The notes below the pieces were generated by a model. That model searched no databases. It saw only the letters and a list, made by a program, of their open reading frames with translations, and was not told where the DNA came from. This document shows, piece by piece, positions 33,976 to 41,383 of a DNA stretch of 64,000 bases. The position numbers and the translations under genes are program-made. The stretch is from Achromobacter aloeverae (GTDB lineage: Bacteria > Pseudomonadota > Gammaproteobacteria > Burkholderiales > Burkholderiaceae_B), in assembly GCF_004121055.1 (NCBI RefSeq), contig NZ_PYAL01000002.1:248001-312000 (forward strand), given 5' to 3'. Position 1 is the stretch's first letter; each line of letters starts with the position of its first letter.

Positions 33976-34016
33976 TCGCTGGAGGGGGCGATCGCCCCCT
34001 GTCTTCCGGAGCTGCC

Positions 34017-34823
34017 ATGCTGATCGACACGCACTGTCACCTGGATGCCGCCGAGTTCGACGCCGACCGTGAGCATGTGGTCGCCGATGCCATGGCGGCC
34101 GGCGTGCGCGGGATCGTCATCCCGGCCATCGCCCGCTTCAATTTCGAGACCGTGCGCGACCTGGCCCATGCCGTGCCCGGTGGCGTCTATGCGTTGGGCA
34201 TCCATCCCCTGTACGTGGAGAGTGCCTGGGACGATGACCTGGCGGCCTTGCGGGGGGCGGTGGAACAGGCCATGGCCGATCCGCGCTTCGTGGCGATAGG
34301 CGAGATCGGGCTGGATTTCTTCGTCAAGGACATTGCATCCGGGGCCGCGCGCGAAAAGCAGGAACGCTACTACGCGGCACAACTGGATCTTGCCGCCGAA
34401 TTCAACTTGCCCGTGCTGCTGCACGTGCGGCGCTCGCAGGACATCATTCTCAAATACCTGCGCCAGCACAAGGGCCTGACCGGCATTGCCCACGCATTCA
34501 ACGGCAGCGAGCAACAGGCCCGGGGCTTCGCCGACCTTGGATACGCCTTGGGAATCGGCGGCGCCATGACCTTCGAGCGCGCCTTGCAGATACGCCGCCA
34601 TGCGAAGGACCTGGGCTTGGAGCACCTGGTCCTGGAAACCGATGCGCCGGACATTCCGCCGGCCTGGCTGCACGCGCCGAATCGCCGCAATACGCCGGCG
34701 CAGGTGGCTGGCGTCGCGCGCGCGCTGGCGGATTTGCGCGGCGGTGAGGCGGCCGCGGTGATTGCCGGTACGGCCGCGACGGCCATGCGTGTGTTGCCCC
34801 GGCTGGCGCATGCGTTGGGGTAA
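34017..34823 (+). CDS. tatD: TatD-family metal-dependent DNase
   Basis: 268 residues with an amidohydrolase-like TIM barrel: DTHCHLD (His6, His8), GEIGLDF (Glu/Asp), LLHVRRSQDI, GIAHAFNGS and ETDAPDIPP. In many betaproteobacteria this TatD/YcfH-type gene lies after lolCD. Substrate is likely DNA ends or oligonucleotides by family; its true role is unsettled. Confidence 0.9.
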   Translation: MLIDTHCHLDAAEFDADREHVVADAMAAGVRGIVIPAIARFNFETVRDLAHAVPGGVYALGIHPLYVESAWDDDLAALRGAVEQAMADPRFVAIGEIGLDFFVKDIASGAAREKQERYYAAQLDLAAEFNLPVLLHVRRSQDIILKYLRQHKGLTGIAHAFNGSEQQARGFADLGYALGIGGAMTFERALQIRRHAKDLGLEHLVLETDAPDIPPAWLHAPNRRNTPAQVAGVARALADLRGGEAAAVIAGTAATAMRVLPRLAHALG

Positions 34824-34885
34824 ATGTCCTGTCTTGCCTGGATTCAGTAGTTACTTATTGACAATCACCGTGGATAACGGCGTTT

Positions 34886-34906
34886 GGTGGAAACAACTAT
34901 TCCACC
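34886..34906 (+). repeat. Inverted repeat upstream of the first mini-protein gene
   Basis: GGTGGAA-ACAACTA-TTCCACC, a perfect 7-bp inverted repeat about 115 bases before the ATG. Possible regulator-binding site; no match to a known site is claimed. Confidence 0.45.
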
Positions 34907-34933
34907 ACCTAGGGTTAATCCGGACTGGCGTCG

Positions 34934-34944
34934 GGCGCAGAATG
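34934..34944 (+). promoter_or_regulatory. Shared promoter-proximal element, copy 1
   Basis: GGCGCAGAATG, 77 bases upstream of the ATG at 35021. The same 11-mer lies 81 bases before the paralogous gene (35442-35452). Both are preceded by CCTAGG and TCC tracts, which suggests a common promoter; the sigma factor is not identified. Confidence 0.45.
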
Positions 34945-35020
34945 GGTCCAACCGGTTCAGCGTAGGCGCTTGCGCGGCAGGCGGCCCTTCAGACCGGGGT
35001 TACGGACCAGGAGAACTGCC

Positions 35021-35257
35021 ATGAAGAAGACCCTCGCGACTTCGTTGATTCTGTCGTTTGCATTGATCGGCGCCGCCCAGGCCACACCGCGTGGCGATAC
35101 CGATAACGAACCCTTCCAAGGCACCTACGGACAATCCGATGCCCGGCCGGAGGGTAGCGTGCCGGTAGCCCAGAGCGACGTGCAGCAACTGCCCGCGGAT
35201 CAGGAAAGCCAGACGGTGATGGGCGATCCGGACAACATGCCTTTCCAAGGCAGCTGA
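35021..35257 (+). CDS. Small secreted protein with two GDxDNxPFQG motifs
   Basis: 78 residues. A clean signal peptide (MKKTLATSLILSFALIGAAQA) is followed by two copies of an acidic motif: GDTDNEPFQG and GDPDNMPFQG, at the start and the end of the mature protein, separated by a Gln/Ser/Pro-rich spacer. ATG 35021 follows CAGGAGAACTGCC, identical in core to the leader of the paralogue at 35533. No known domain recognised. Secreted or periplasmic location is inferred from the leader. Terminator-like hairpin follows at 35317. Confidence 0.8.
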   Translation: MKKTLATSLILSFALIGAAQATPRGDTDNEPFQGTYGQSDARPEGSVPVAQSDVQQLPADQESQTVMGDPDNMPFQGS

Positions 35258-35316
35258 TGGCCCAGGCGACGGAGCGGACAGGTAAGGCGGTCCGCCGCAC
35301 GCTCGCCCTCTCAAGG

Positions 35317-35350
35317 GTGGCTCCGTGACGCAAGAAACGGGGCCACTTTT
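35317..35350 (+). terminator. Terminator after the first mini-protein gene
   Basis: GTGGCTCCGT / ACGGGGCCAC stem (one mismatch) with a 10-base loop, followed by TTTT. Confidence 0.7.
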
Positions 35351-35441
35351 TATTTTGGTGCTTTGTGGGCGTTTGTCATCTATTGGTAGTGAATATGGAA
35401 TAGTGATTTCGTCATATCAGGGTTTATCCCTAGGTTTGTCC

Positions 35442-35452
35442 GGCGCAGAATG
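35442..35452 (+). promoter_or_regulatory. Shared promoter-proximal element, copy 2
   Basis: GGCGCAGAATG, 81 bases upstream of the ATG at 35533, preceded by CCTAGGTTTGTCC. See the copy at 34934. Confidence 0.45.
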
Positions 35453-35532
35453 CAGTTCATCGGGAACAGCAACAGACCCCCGGAATGAGCCGGCCCGGTC
35501 TGCTTCCCACGTCAAGGACTAGGAGAACTGCC

Positions 35533-35856
35533 ATGAAGACGATCGCTACCTCGCTGATTATTTCGTTTGCCCTGATCGGCGCCGCCCAAGCCGGTACGCC
35601 CCGGGGTGACGTTGACAACGTGCCCTTCCAAGGTACCTACGGCCAGGCCGGCAGCTCGGTGAGCCGCGCCCAGGTCCAGGCTGAACTGCAACAAGCCAAG
35701 GCCGAAGGCCTGGTTGTCCGTGGCGACCTGGACAACGCGCCGTTCACCGCCCAGGCGGAGTCGACCGTGTCGCGCGCCCAAGTGGCTGCTGAAGTGGCGA
35801 AGACGCCCGGCGCCACCGCGTTCGGCGACTTGAACAACGTGCCTTTCCAAGGCTGA
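35533..35856 (+). CDS. Small secreted DUF4148-like protein with three GDxxNxPF motifs
   Basis: 107 residues with a signal peptide nearly identical to that of the gene at 35021 (MKTIATSLIISFALIGAAQA). The mature part alternates motif and helix: GDVDNVPFQG, SSVSRAQVQAELQQAKAEG, GDLDNAPF, STVSRAQVAAEVAK, GDLNNVPFQG. The SRAQVxAE helices resemble the DUF4148 pattern common in Burkholderiales secreted proteins. Same ribosome-binding leader (TAGGAGAACTGCC) as its neighbour. Function unknown; likely a periplasmic or cell-surface paralogue made by local duplication. Confidence 0.82.
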   Translation: MKTIATSLIISFALIGAAQAGTPRGDVDNVPFQGTYGQAGSSVSRAQVQAELQQAKAEGLVVRGDLDNAPFTAQAESTVSRAQVAAEVAKTPGATAFGDLNNVPFQG

Positions 35857-35945
35857 TAGACCCCCCCTCCACCTTGGTCCCCCCTCGCCAAGGTGGCCCC
35901 CAGCGAGAGGTGGGGGAGTATCAGGAAGTCCTCTCGGCGAAGGTG

Positions 35946-35978
35946 ATCGGCCCCGTTTCTACGGGGCCGATTTTTTTT
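35946..35978 (+). terminator. Terminator after the second mini-protein gene
   Basis: ATCGGCCCCGT-TTCT-ACGGGGCCGAT, a perfect 11-bp stem followed by eight T. A second, T-less 9-bp hairpin (CCACCTTGG/CCAAGGTGG) lies just before it at 35869-35896. Confidence 0.93.
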
Positions 35979-36069
35979 ATCGCCGGGCCTCCCCGGGTAA
36001 AGCGGCCTGCTCGGGGGGACTGCGCGCGTCCCCGTCGATGGCACGCATTGCAAGCGTGCGCGCGCGCCC

Positions 36070-38811
36070 ATGGCGCGTGACCGTTATGGCACGGTCGCCA
36101 TCCTTGCCTCCGCCGCCTGGCTAGGATGGGGGCTTTGGGGGAGGCGCATGCGGGGCCGCGCGATAGTGCTGACGTGGGTGGCCGCGACAGCGGGTGTGCA
36201 GATGTTCGCCGACTTGCCCGGCGGGCTGGCGCGCGTCGGCCTTGCCTTGGCGGCCCTGGCGTTGATCGTGGCTGGCCACCTAGGACACCGTCTCGGGCGC
36301 TGTCCCGGGCGCTGTCTTGTCGGCTCGCCGGCGAGCGACGTGGCCGTCAGGGCGACCACCGGCGGCGGCACGGTCCGGTTACGGGAAATGGCGCGCACGC
36401 TGGGCTATTGCCTGGCGGCGGCCTGCCTGGCGGTCGCTAATGCGTCCGAGCGCGCCGCGTGGCGGATCAACGACGCCTTGCCGGAGAGGCACGACAACGA
36501 GGTCTCCCGCGTCCTATTGCGCGTGACAGGCCTGCCCGCCCAAGGGGAGGACCATGTTCGATTCGACGCGGATGTCCTGCACGCCGTACCCGGCCCCGTG
36601 CCCGCGACAATACGCGTCGATTGGTGGCGGCATGGACGGGATGCGCCGCTGCCCGTGCTGGCGCCTGGGCAAGTCTGGCATACCGCATTGCTGCTGCGGC
36701 GCCCCCATGCCGCGCTCAATCCCCATGCTGCCGACGGCTCGGCGCGCCTGTTCCACGATGGCGTGCGGGCGCTCGCATCGGTACGCGGACAACCGCGCCT
36801 GGTGCCGGCACGCATGGGCGTGTCCGCCCTCGTGGACCGGGCGCGCTACGCGTTGAGGACACGGTTGTCCTCGACCTTGGGCGCCTGGCGCTATGGCGGC
36901 GTGGTCATCGCCCTGGCCTTGGGCGACCAGGCCGCGATCCACGCGGTGGATTGGGCCATTTTCAACGCCACCGGCGTCACGCATCTGGTCTCCATCAGCG
37001 GCCTGCATGTCAGCCTGGTGGCAGGGCTGGCCGGATTGGGCTGGGCCTGGTGCTGGCGCCGGCTGCGCTGGCGTGGCGTGGCCGCGGCCGAGCGGGCGCC
37101 GGCCCAGGTGGCGGGCGGCGTGGTGGCCTTGGCCGTGGCGGCGGTCTATTGCGCGCTGGCGGGATGGGGGCTGCCGGCGCAGCGGACATTCTTCATGCTC
37201 GCGGTCGCGCTAGGCGCGTGGCTGCTGCGGCTGCCCTTGTCTCCAGGACGGGTATGGGTCCTGGCGGCTGGCGTGGTCACGCTGGTCGATCCCTGGGCGC
37301 CGCTCGCGGCGGGATTCTGGCTGTCCTTCGGGGCCGTGGCCGTGTTGATGGCGTGCGGCGCGCGCGGCACGCGGCGACCCGTGGCGGATGCCGGCGCAAC
37401 GGGCCTGCAAGGCGCGCTGCGCCGGCAGGGCGCGCGCCTGATGGCCGCCAGCCGGCTGCAACTGACGATCAATATCGCGCTGGCGCCCGTCCTGGCCGTG
37501 CTCACGCAACAGCTGTCCGTGGCGGCGCCGCTGGCCAATGCCTTCGCGATTCCCGTCATCAGCCTGGTGGCCACGCCGCTGGCGCTGCTGGCCGCGGCCT
37601 TGCACGCCTTGCCGGCGTGTTGCGAGTGGCAGTCCGGTGCCCAATGGGTGGCCTGGGCGGCGCATTGCGTCATCGCGTCGACGATGGCGCCGTTGGCATG
37701 GCTGGCGGACCAGGACTGGGCGGTGCGGTCGCTGGCGGCGCCGCCTTGGGGCCTTGTGGCATTGGCGCTCGCCGGTACCGCCTGGGCGCTGATGGTGGCC
37801 GGCTGGCCGGCACGCCGCTGGGGCTGGCTGCTGCTCGTGCCGGCCCTGGCGTGGCGGCCAGATCGCCCCGCGCCCGGCGCCTGGAGCATGACGGTGCTGG
37901 ATGTTGGGCAGGGTGGGGCGGCGGTGGTGCGCACGGCGCGGCATACCCTGCTGTTCGATGCCGGCCCCTTGTCACGCAGCGGCAGCGACGCGGGGACGCG
38001 GGTGGTGTGGCCTTACCTGCGCGCGGAAGGCATCGCACGGCTGGACACGCTGGTGCTGTCGCACGGCGACCTTGACCACGCGGGTGGCGTGCGCGGCGTG
38101 CTGCAAGGCGTGGTGGTTGCCGATACGTACGCATCCTTCAATTTGCCGGCACGGTTGCGCGCGGGGGCCTACCGCAATGGCGAGAGACGGGGCAGGCTGG
38201 CGCCGGGGCCCAGGCCCCGGCCGGATTCGGATCCGGCTGCGGATCCGGATCCTGCGGGGGCGGCTTCGGGGGCGGATGCCGATGCGGCGGAAGACGGCGC
38301 CGCTGCGGCGAGGCTGGGCGTATTCAGGCGCTGCCAGGCCGGCCAGGCCTGGACCGTGGATGGCGTGCGCTTCGATTTCCTGCATCCGCCCTTGCCTGGG
38401 CACGCCGCCGGGCGCCGTGCCGGCCGCAGCAATGAAAACGGTTGCGTGCTGCGGATACGCGGACGGTATCACTCCGCCTTGCTGCCGGGCGATATCGGCG
38501 TGGACCAGGAAGACGCGCTGGCGGGCACGCTGGGGCGCATCGATGTCGTGCTGGCGCCGCATCATGGTTCGGCCACCTCGTCGGGCGAGGCCTTGGTGCG
38601 GGCCGCGGCGGCCACGCAACTCATCGTCCAGGCGGGATACCGGAACCGCTTCGGCCATCCGGCGGCGCGGGTCTTGAGCCGTTGGCAGCGGGCGGGGACG
38701 GATATCTGGCGGACCGACCTGGACGGGGCGGTACGGGTCGATTCCGGCGGAGCGGGCCTGCATGTGCGCGCCATGCGCGATGAGCGGGCGCGTTATTGGC
38801 ATGGACGCTGA
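36070..38811 (+). CDS. comEC: DNA internalisation protein ComEC/Rec2
   Basis: Inner-membrane channel for single-stranded DNA uptake. The 913-residue protein has N-terminal hydrophobic segments, a DUF4131-type soluble region (VTGLPAQGEDHVRFDADVL...), the competence membrane domain (GVTHLVSISGLHVSLVAGLAGL through the multi-helix stretch to about residue 590) and a C-terminal metallo-beta-lactamase domain (LDVGQGGAAVVRTARHTLLFDAG; LSHGDLDHAGG; LAPHHGS). An unusual Asp/Ala/Pro-rich run (PRPRPDSDPAADPDPAG) is inserted within the MBL domain. ATG 36070; no good ribosome-binding site visible. Confidence 0.92.
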   Translation: MARDRYGTVAILASAAWLGWGLWGRRMRGRAIVLTWVAATAGVQMFADLPGGLARVGLALAALALIVAGHLGHRLGRCPGRCLVGSPASDVAVRATTGGGTVRLREMARTLGYCLAAACLAVANASERAAWRINDALPERHDNEVSRVLLRVTGLPAQGEDHVRFDADVLHAVPGPVPATIRVDWWRHGRDAPLPVLAPGQVWHTALLLRRPHAALNPHAADGSARLFHDGVRALASVRGQPRLVPARMGVSALVDRARYALRTRLSSTLGAWRYGGVVIALALGDQAAIHAVDWAIFNATGVTHLVSISGLHVSLVAGLAGLGWAWCWRRLRWRGVAAAERAPAQVAGGVVALAVAAVYCALAGWGLPAQRTFFMLAVALGAWLLRLPLSPGRVWVLAAGVVTLVDPWAPLAAGFWLSFGAVAVLMACGARGTRRPVADAGATGLQGALRRQGARLMAASRLQLTINIALAPVLAVLTQQLSVAAPLANAFAIPVISLVATPLALLAAALHALPACCEWQSGAQWVAWAAHCVIASTMAPLAWLADQDWAVRSLAAPPWGLVALALAGTAWALMVAGWPARRWGWLLLVPALAWRPDRPAPGAWSMTVLDVGQGGAAVVRTARHTLLFDAGPLSRSGSDAGTRVVWPYLRAEGIARLDTLVLSHGDLDHAGGVRGVLQGVVVADTYASFNLPARLRAGAYRNGERRGRLAPGPRPRPDSDPAADPDPAGAASGADADAAEDGAAAARLGVFRRCQAGQAWTVDGVRFDFLHPPLPGHAAGRRAGRSNENGCVLRIRGRYHSALLPGDIGVDQEDALAGTLGRIDVVLAPHHGSATSSGEALVRAAAATQLIVQAGYRNRFGHPAARVLSRWQRAGTDIWRTDLDGAVRVDSGGAGLHVRAMRDERARYWHGR

Positions 38812-38934
38812 CGCTGCTGGGGCCGGTGCCGCCGTCCTGGCATAACATAGGGCAGCGACGCGCACCGCCGGCGGCCGTTGTCCGCCCCTTGCCTGCCGGT
38901 GGCCCGTTATCCCATTTCCCCCAGGAGCTCCCCG

Positions 38935-39891
38935 ATGTCGTCTCCCCGTCTCGATTTCGTGACCTGCGCCAGCCCCGCCGGCCTGCATCGCATGGCGTAT
39001 TGGGAATGGGGCGATCCGGACAACGACAAGGTCCTGGTCTGCGTGCACGGACTGACCCGCACCGGCAGGGATTTCGACACGCTGGCGCGCCGCATGGCCG
39101 GCGAGTATCGCGTGGTCTGCCCCGACGTGGCCGGCCGCGGCGCCTCGGACTGGCTCGCCAATCCGGCGTTCTATACCGTGCCCCAGTACGTGGCGGACAT
39201 GGTGACGCTGCTGGCGCGGCTGCGGCCGGCGACGCTGCATTGGGTCGGCACCTCGATGGGCGGTCTCATCGGCATGGCGCTGGGCGGCTCGGCGGTGCTG
39301 TCCGCCAGGTTGCGCGCGGCCGGCGCCGGTCGCCCGGCGGGCGGGCCGGCCTTGCCCGGCGGCGGCTGGCATATCGGCAAGATGGTGCTCAACGACGTCG
39401 GGCCGCGGCTACAGCCCGCCGCGCTGGCGCGTATCGGCGAATACGTCGGCGCGCCGGTCGACGTGGCGGATTTCGATGCCGCGGTGGCGTATGTCCAGGA
39501 CGTGTCGGGGGCGTTCGGCCCGCACAGCGATGCGCAATGGCGCGAACTGGCGCAGCACGTTTTCGTCGAGCGCAATGGCCGTTGGAGCAAGCACTATGAC
39601 CTGAGGCTGTCCGCCCCCTTCGCGGTGCAGGACGAGGCAGCCTTGGCGGCCGGCGAGCAATTCCTGTGGCAGGCCTACGAGGCGCTCGACTGCCCGCTGC
39701 TGGTCCTGCGGGGAGAACGGTCCGACCTGTTGACGCCGGAGACGGTGGCGGAAATGTGCCGGCGCAATCCGCGCGCCCGCGCGATCGACGTCCCGGGGGT
39801 CGGGCATGCCCCCACGCTGATGGCGGACAGCCAGATCGCGCCGGTGGCCCATTTCCTGCTGGAGGAGCAAGGCGCCGACGGCCTACAATAG
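38935..39891 (+). CDS. Alpha/beta-fold hydrolase
   Basis: 318 residues. Oxyanion HG in VCVHGLTRTGRDFD, nucleophile Ser107 in WVGTSMGGLIGM, an acid in LRGERSDLLTPE and His in VPGVGHAPTLM. ATG 38935 follows CAGGAGCTCCCCG; an earlier in-frame ATG at 38878 is less likely. An esterase or C-C hydrolase is possible; the substrate is not evident. It ends four bases before the PHP gene, so the two are probably co-transcribed. Confidence 0.88.
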   Translation: MSSPRLDFVTCASPAGLHRMAYWEWGDPDNDKVLVCVHGLTRTGRDFDTLARRMAGEYRVVCPDVAGRGASDWLANPAFYTVPQYVADMVTLLARLRPATLHWVGTSMGGLIGMALGGSAVLSARLRAAGAGRPAGGPALPGGGWHIGKMVLNDVGPRLQPAALARIGEYVGAPVDVADFDAAVAYVQDVSGAFGPHSDAQWRELAQHVFVERNGRWSKHYDLRLSAPFAVQDEAALAAGEQFLWQAYEALDCPLLVLRGERSDLLTPETVAEMCRRNPRARAIDVPGVGHAPTLMADSQIAPVAHFLLEEQGADGLQ

Positions 39892-39895
39892 ATCC

Positions 39896-40744
39896 ATGAC
39901 CCTATCCCGCTATTCCAACGTCGATCTGCATTGCCATTCCCGCGTCTCCGACGGCGTGCTGTCGCCGCGCGACGTGGCGGCGCGCGCCTACGCAAACGGC
40001 GTGGACATGTGGGCGCTGACCGATCATGACGAAGTGGGCGGGCTGGCCGAGGCCGGCGCGTCGGCGGCCGAACTGGGCCTGCGCTTCATCACCGGGGTGG
40101 AGATTTCCGTGACCTGGGCGGGGCAGACGGTGCACATCGTCGGGCTGGGGTTCGACCCCGGTAATGCCGCACTGGTGGAAGGCCTGCGCGCCACCCGTGC
40201 CGGGCGCGCCGACCGGGCCCGCAAGATCGGGGACCGCCTGGCGGACATGGGCATGCCGGGCGCCTTCGAAGGCGCCTTGCCGTTCGCCGGCAATCCGGAG
40301 CTCATCAGCCGCACCCACTTCGCCCGTTATCTGGTCGAGGCGGGGTATTGCCCGGATGTGCAGACGGTCTTCAATAAATACCTGGGGGACGACTGCCCCG
40401 GACAAGTGGCCATCCAGTGGGCGACCCTGGCCCAGGCGGTTGGCTGGATCATGGGCGCCGGCGGTCGGGCGGTCATCGCGCATCCCGGCCGCTACAAGTA
40501 CACCGCGCTGCAGTTCGACGCCTTGTTCGACGAGTTCCTGGCGCTGGGCGGCGTGGGTATCGAGGTCAACACGGGCAGCCATACCGCGGACGAGGCGCGC
40601 CGCTATGCGGACGTGGCCCGCCGGCGGGGTTTCCTGGCCTCCTGCGGATCGGATTTCCACAGTCCGCAGGAAAGCCGGCTGGACCTGGGACAGTTGCCGC
40701 CGCTGCCTCCGGACCTGCGCACGGTCTGGCATGACTGGGAATGA
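39896..40744 (+). CDS. PHP-domain phosphoesterase (YciV/RNase AM type)
   Basis: 282 residues with metal motifs of the PHP family: DLHCHSRVSDG, LTDHDEVGG, GVEIS, and late HPGRYK and CGSDFHSP. Close to the YciV group, which removes 5' ends of small RNAs and acts on 3',5'-nucleoside bisphosphates. It is directly downstream of the hydrolase gene and 13 bases upstream of greB. Confidence 0.9.
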   Translation: MTLSRYSNVDLHCHSRVSDGVLSPRDVAARAYANGVDMWALTDHDEVGGLAEAGASAAELGLRFITGVEISVTWAGQTVHIVGLGFDPGNAALVEGLRATRAGRADRARKIGDRLADMGMPGAFEGALPFAGNPELISRTHFARYLVEAGYCPDVQTVFNKYLGDDCPGQVAIQWATLAQAVGWIMGAGGRAVIAHPGRYKYTALQFDALFDEFLALGGVGIEVNTGSHTADEARRYADVARRRGFLASCGSDFHSPQESRLDLGQLPPLPPDLRTVWHDWE

Positions 40745-40757
40745 CGGTTCTAGCGCG

Positions 40758-41306
40758 ATGAACAAAGCTTTCGTGAAAGAGTCCGACCAGGACGATGACG
40801 AGGATATTCCGCAGGCGCAGGCCTTGCCGCCCGGCACGCGCAACTACATTACGCCGCAGGGCTATGCCCGGCTGCGCGACGAACTGACGCACCTGATGAC
40901 CGTCGAGCGGCCCGCCGTGGTGCAGGTGGTGTCCTGGGCCGCGTCCAACGGGGACCGTTCGGAGAACGGCGACTACCTGTACGGGAAAAAGCGCCTGCGC
41001 GAAATCGACCGCCGCATGCGCTTCCTGACCCGGCGGCTGGATATCGCCGAGGTGGTGGACCCGGCCACCCAGCCCAATCGCGACCAGGTTTTCTTCGGCG
41101 CCACCGTGCTCTACCTGGACAAGGCGGGCGACGAGCACGAGGTCTCCATCGTCGGCGTCGACGAGGCGGAGCCCCTGGCCGGCAAGATCAGCTGGATCTC
41201 CCCGGTGGCCCGGGCCCTGATCAAGGCGCGCGAAGGCGATACCGTGACCTTGCGCACCCCGGGCGGGGTGGAGACGCTGGAAATCCTGGAAGTCCGGTAT
41301 CCGTAG
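40758..41306 (+). CDS. greB: Transcription elongation factor GreB
   Basis: Rescues backtracked RNA polymerase by stimulating transcript cleavage. ATG 40758 gives 182 residues; the coiled-coil tip has the basic/acidic pattern [25 protein letters not shown] with the GreA/GreB acid pair (SENGDY), followed by the C-terminal FKBP-like domain. An acidic N-terminal extension ([13 protein letters not shown]) makes it longer than E. coli GreB. Confidence 0.94.
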   Translation: MNKAFVKESDQDDDEDIPQAQALPPGTRNYITPQGYARLRDELTHLMTVERPAVVQVVSWAASNGDRSENGDYLYGKKRLREIDRRMRFLTRRLDIAEVVDPATQPNRDQVFFGATVLYLDKAGDEHEVSIVGVDEAEPLAGKISWISPVARALIKAREGDTVTLRTPGGVETLEILEVRYP

Positions 41307-41383
41307 CGGGTCATGGGGCGGAGTGGGCGCCAGGAGCGGTTAAAATCCCGCTTTGCTCCTTTTCCCCTACGGCGCCGCTCATC

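Noticed and set aside
33983-34000. Perfect 18-bp palindrome AGGGGGCGATCGCCCCCT after lolD
   Set aside because: No T-run and no repeat elsewhere seen; noted as possible weak end structure only.
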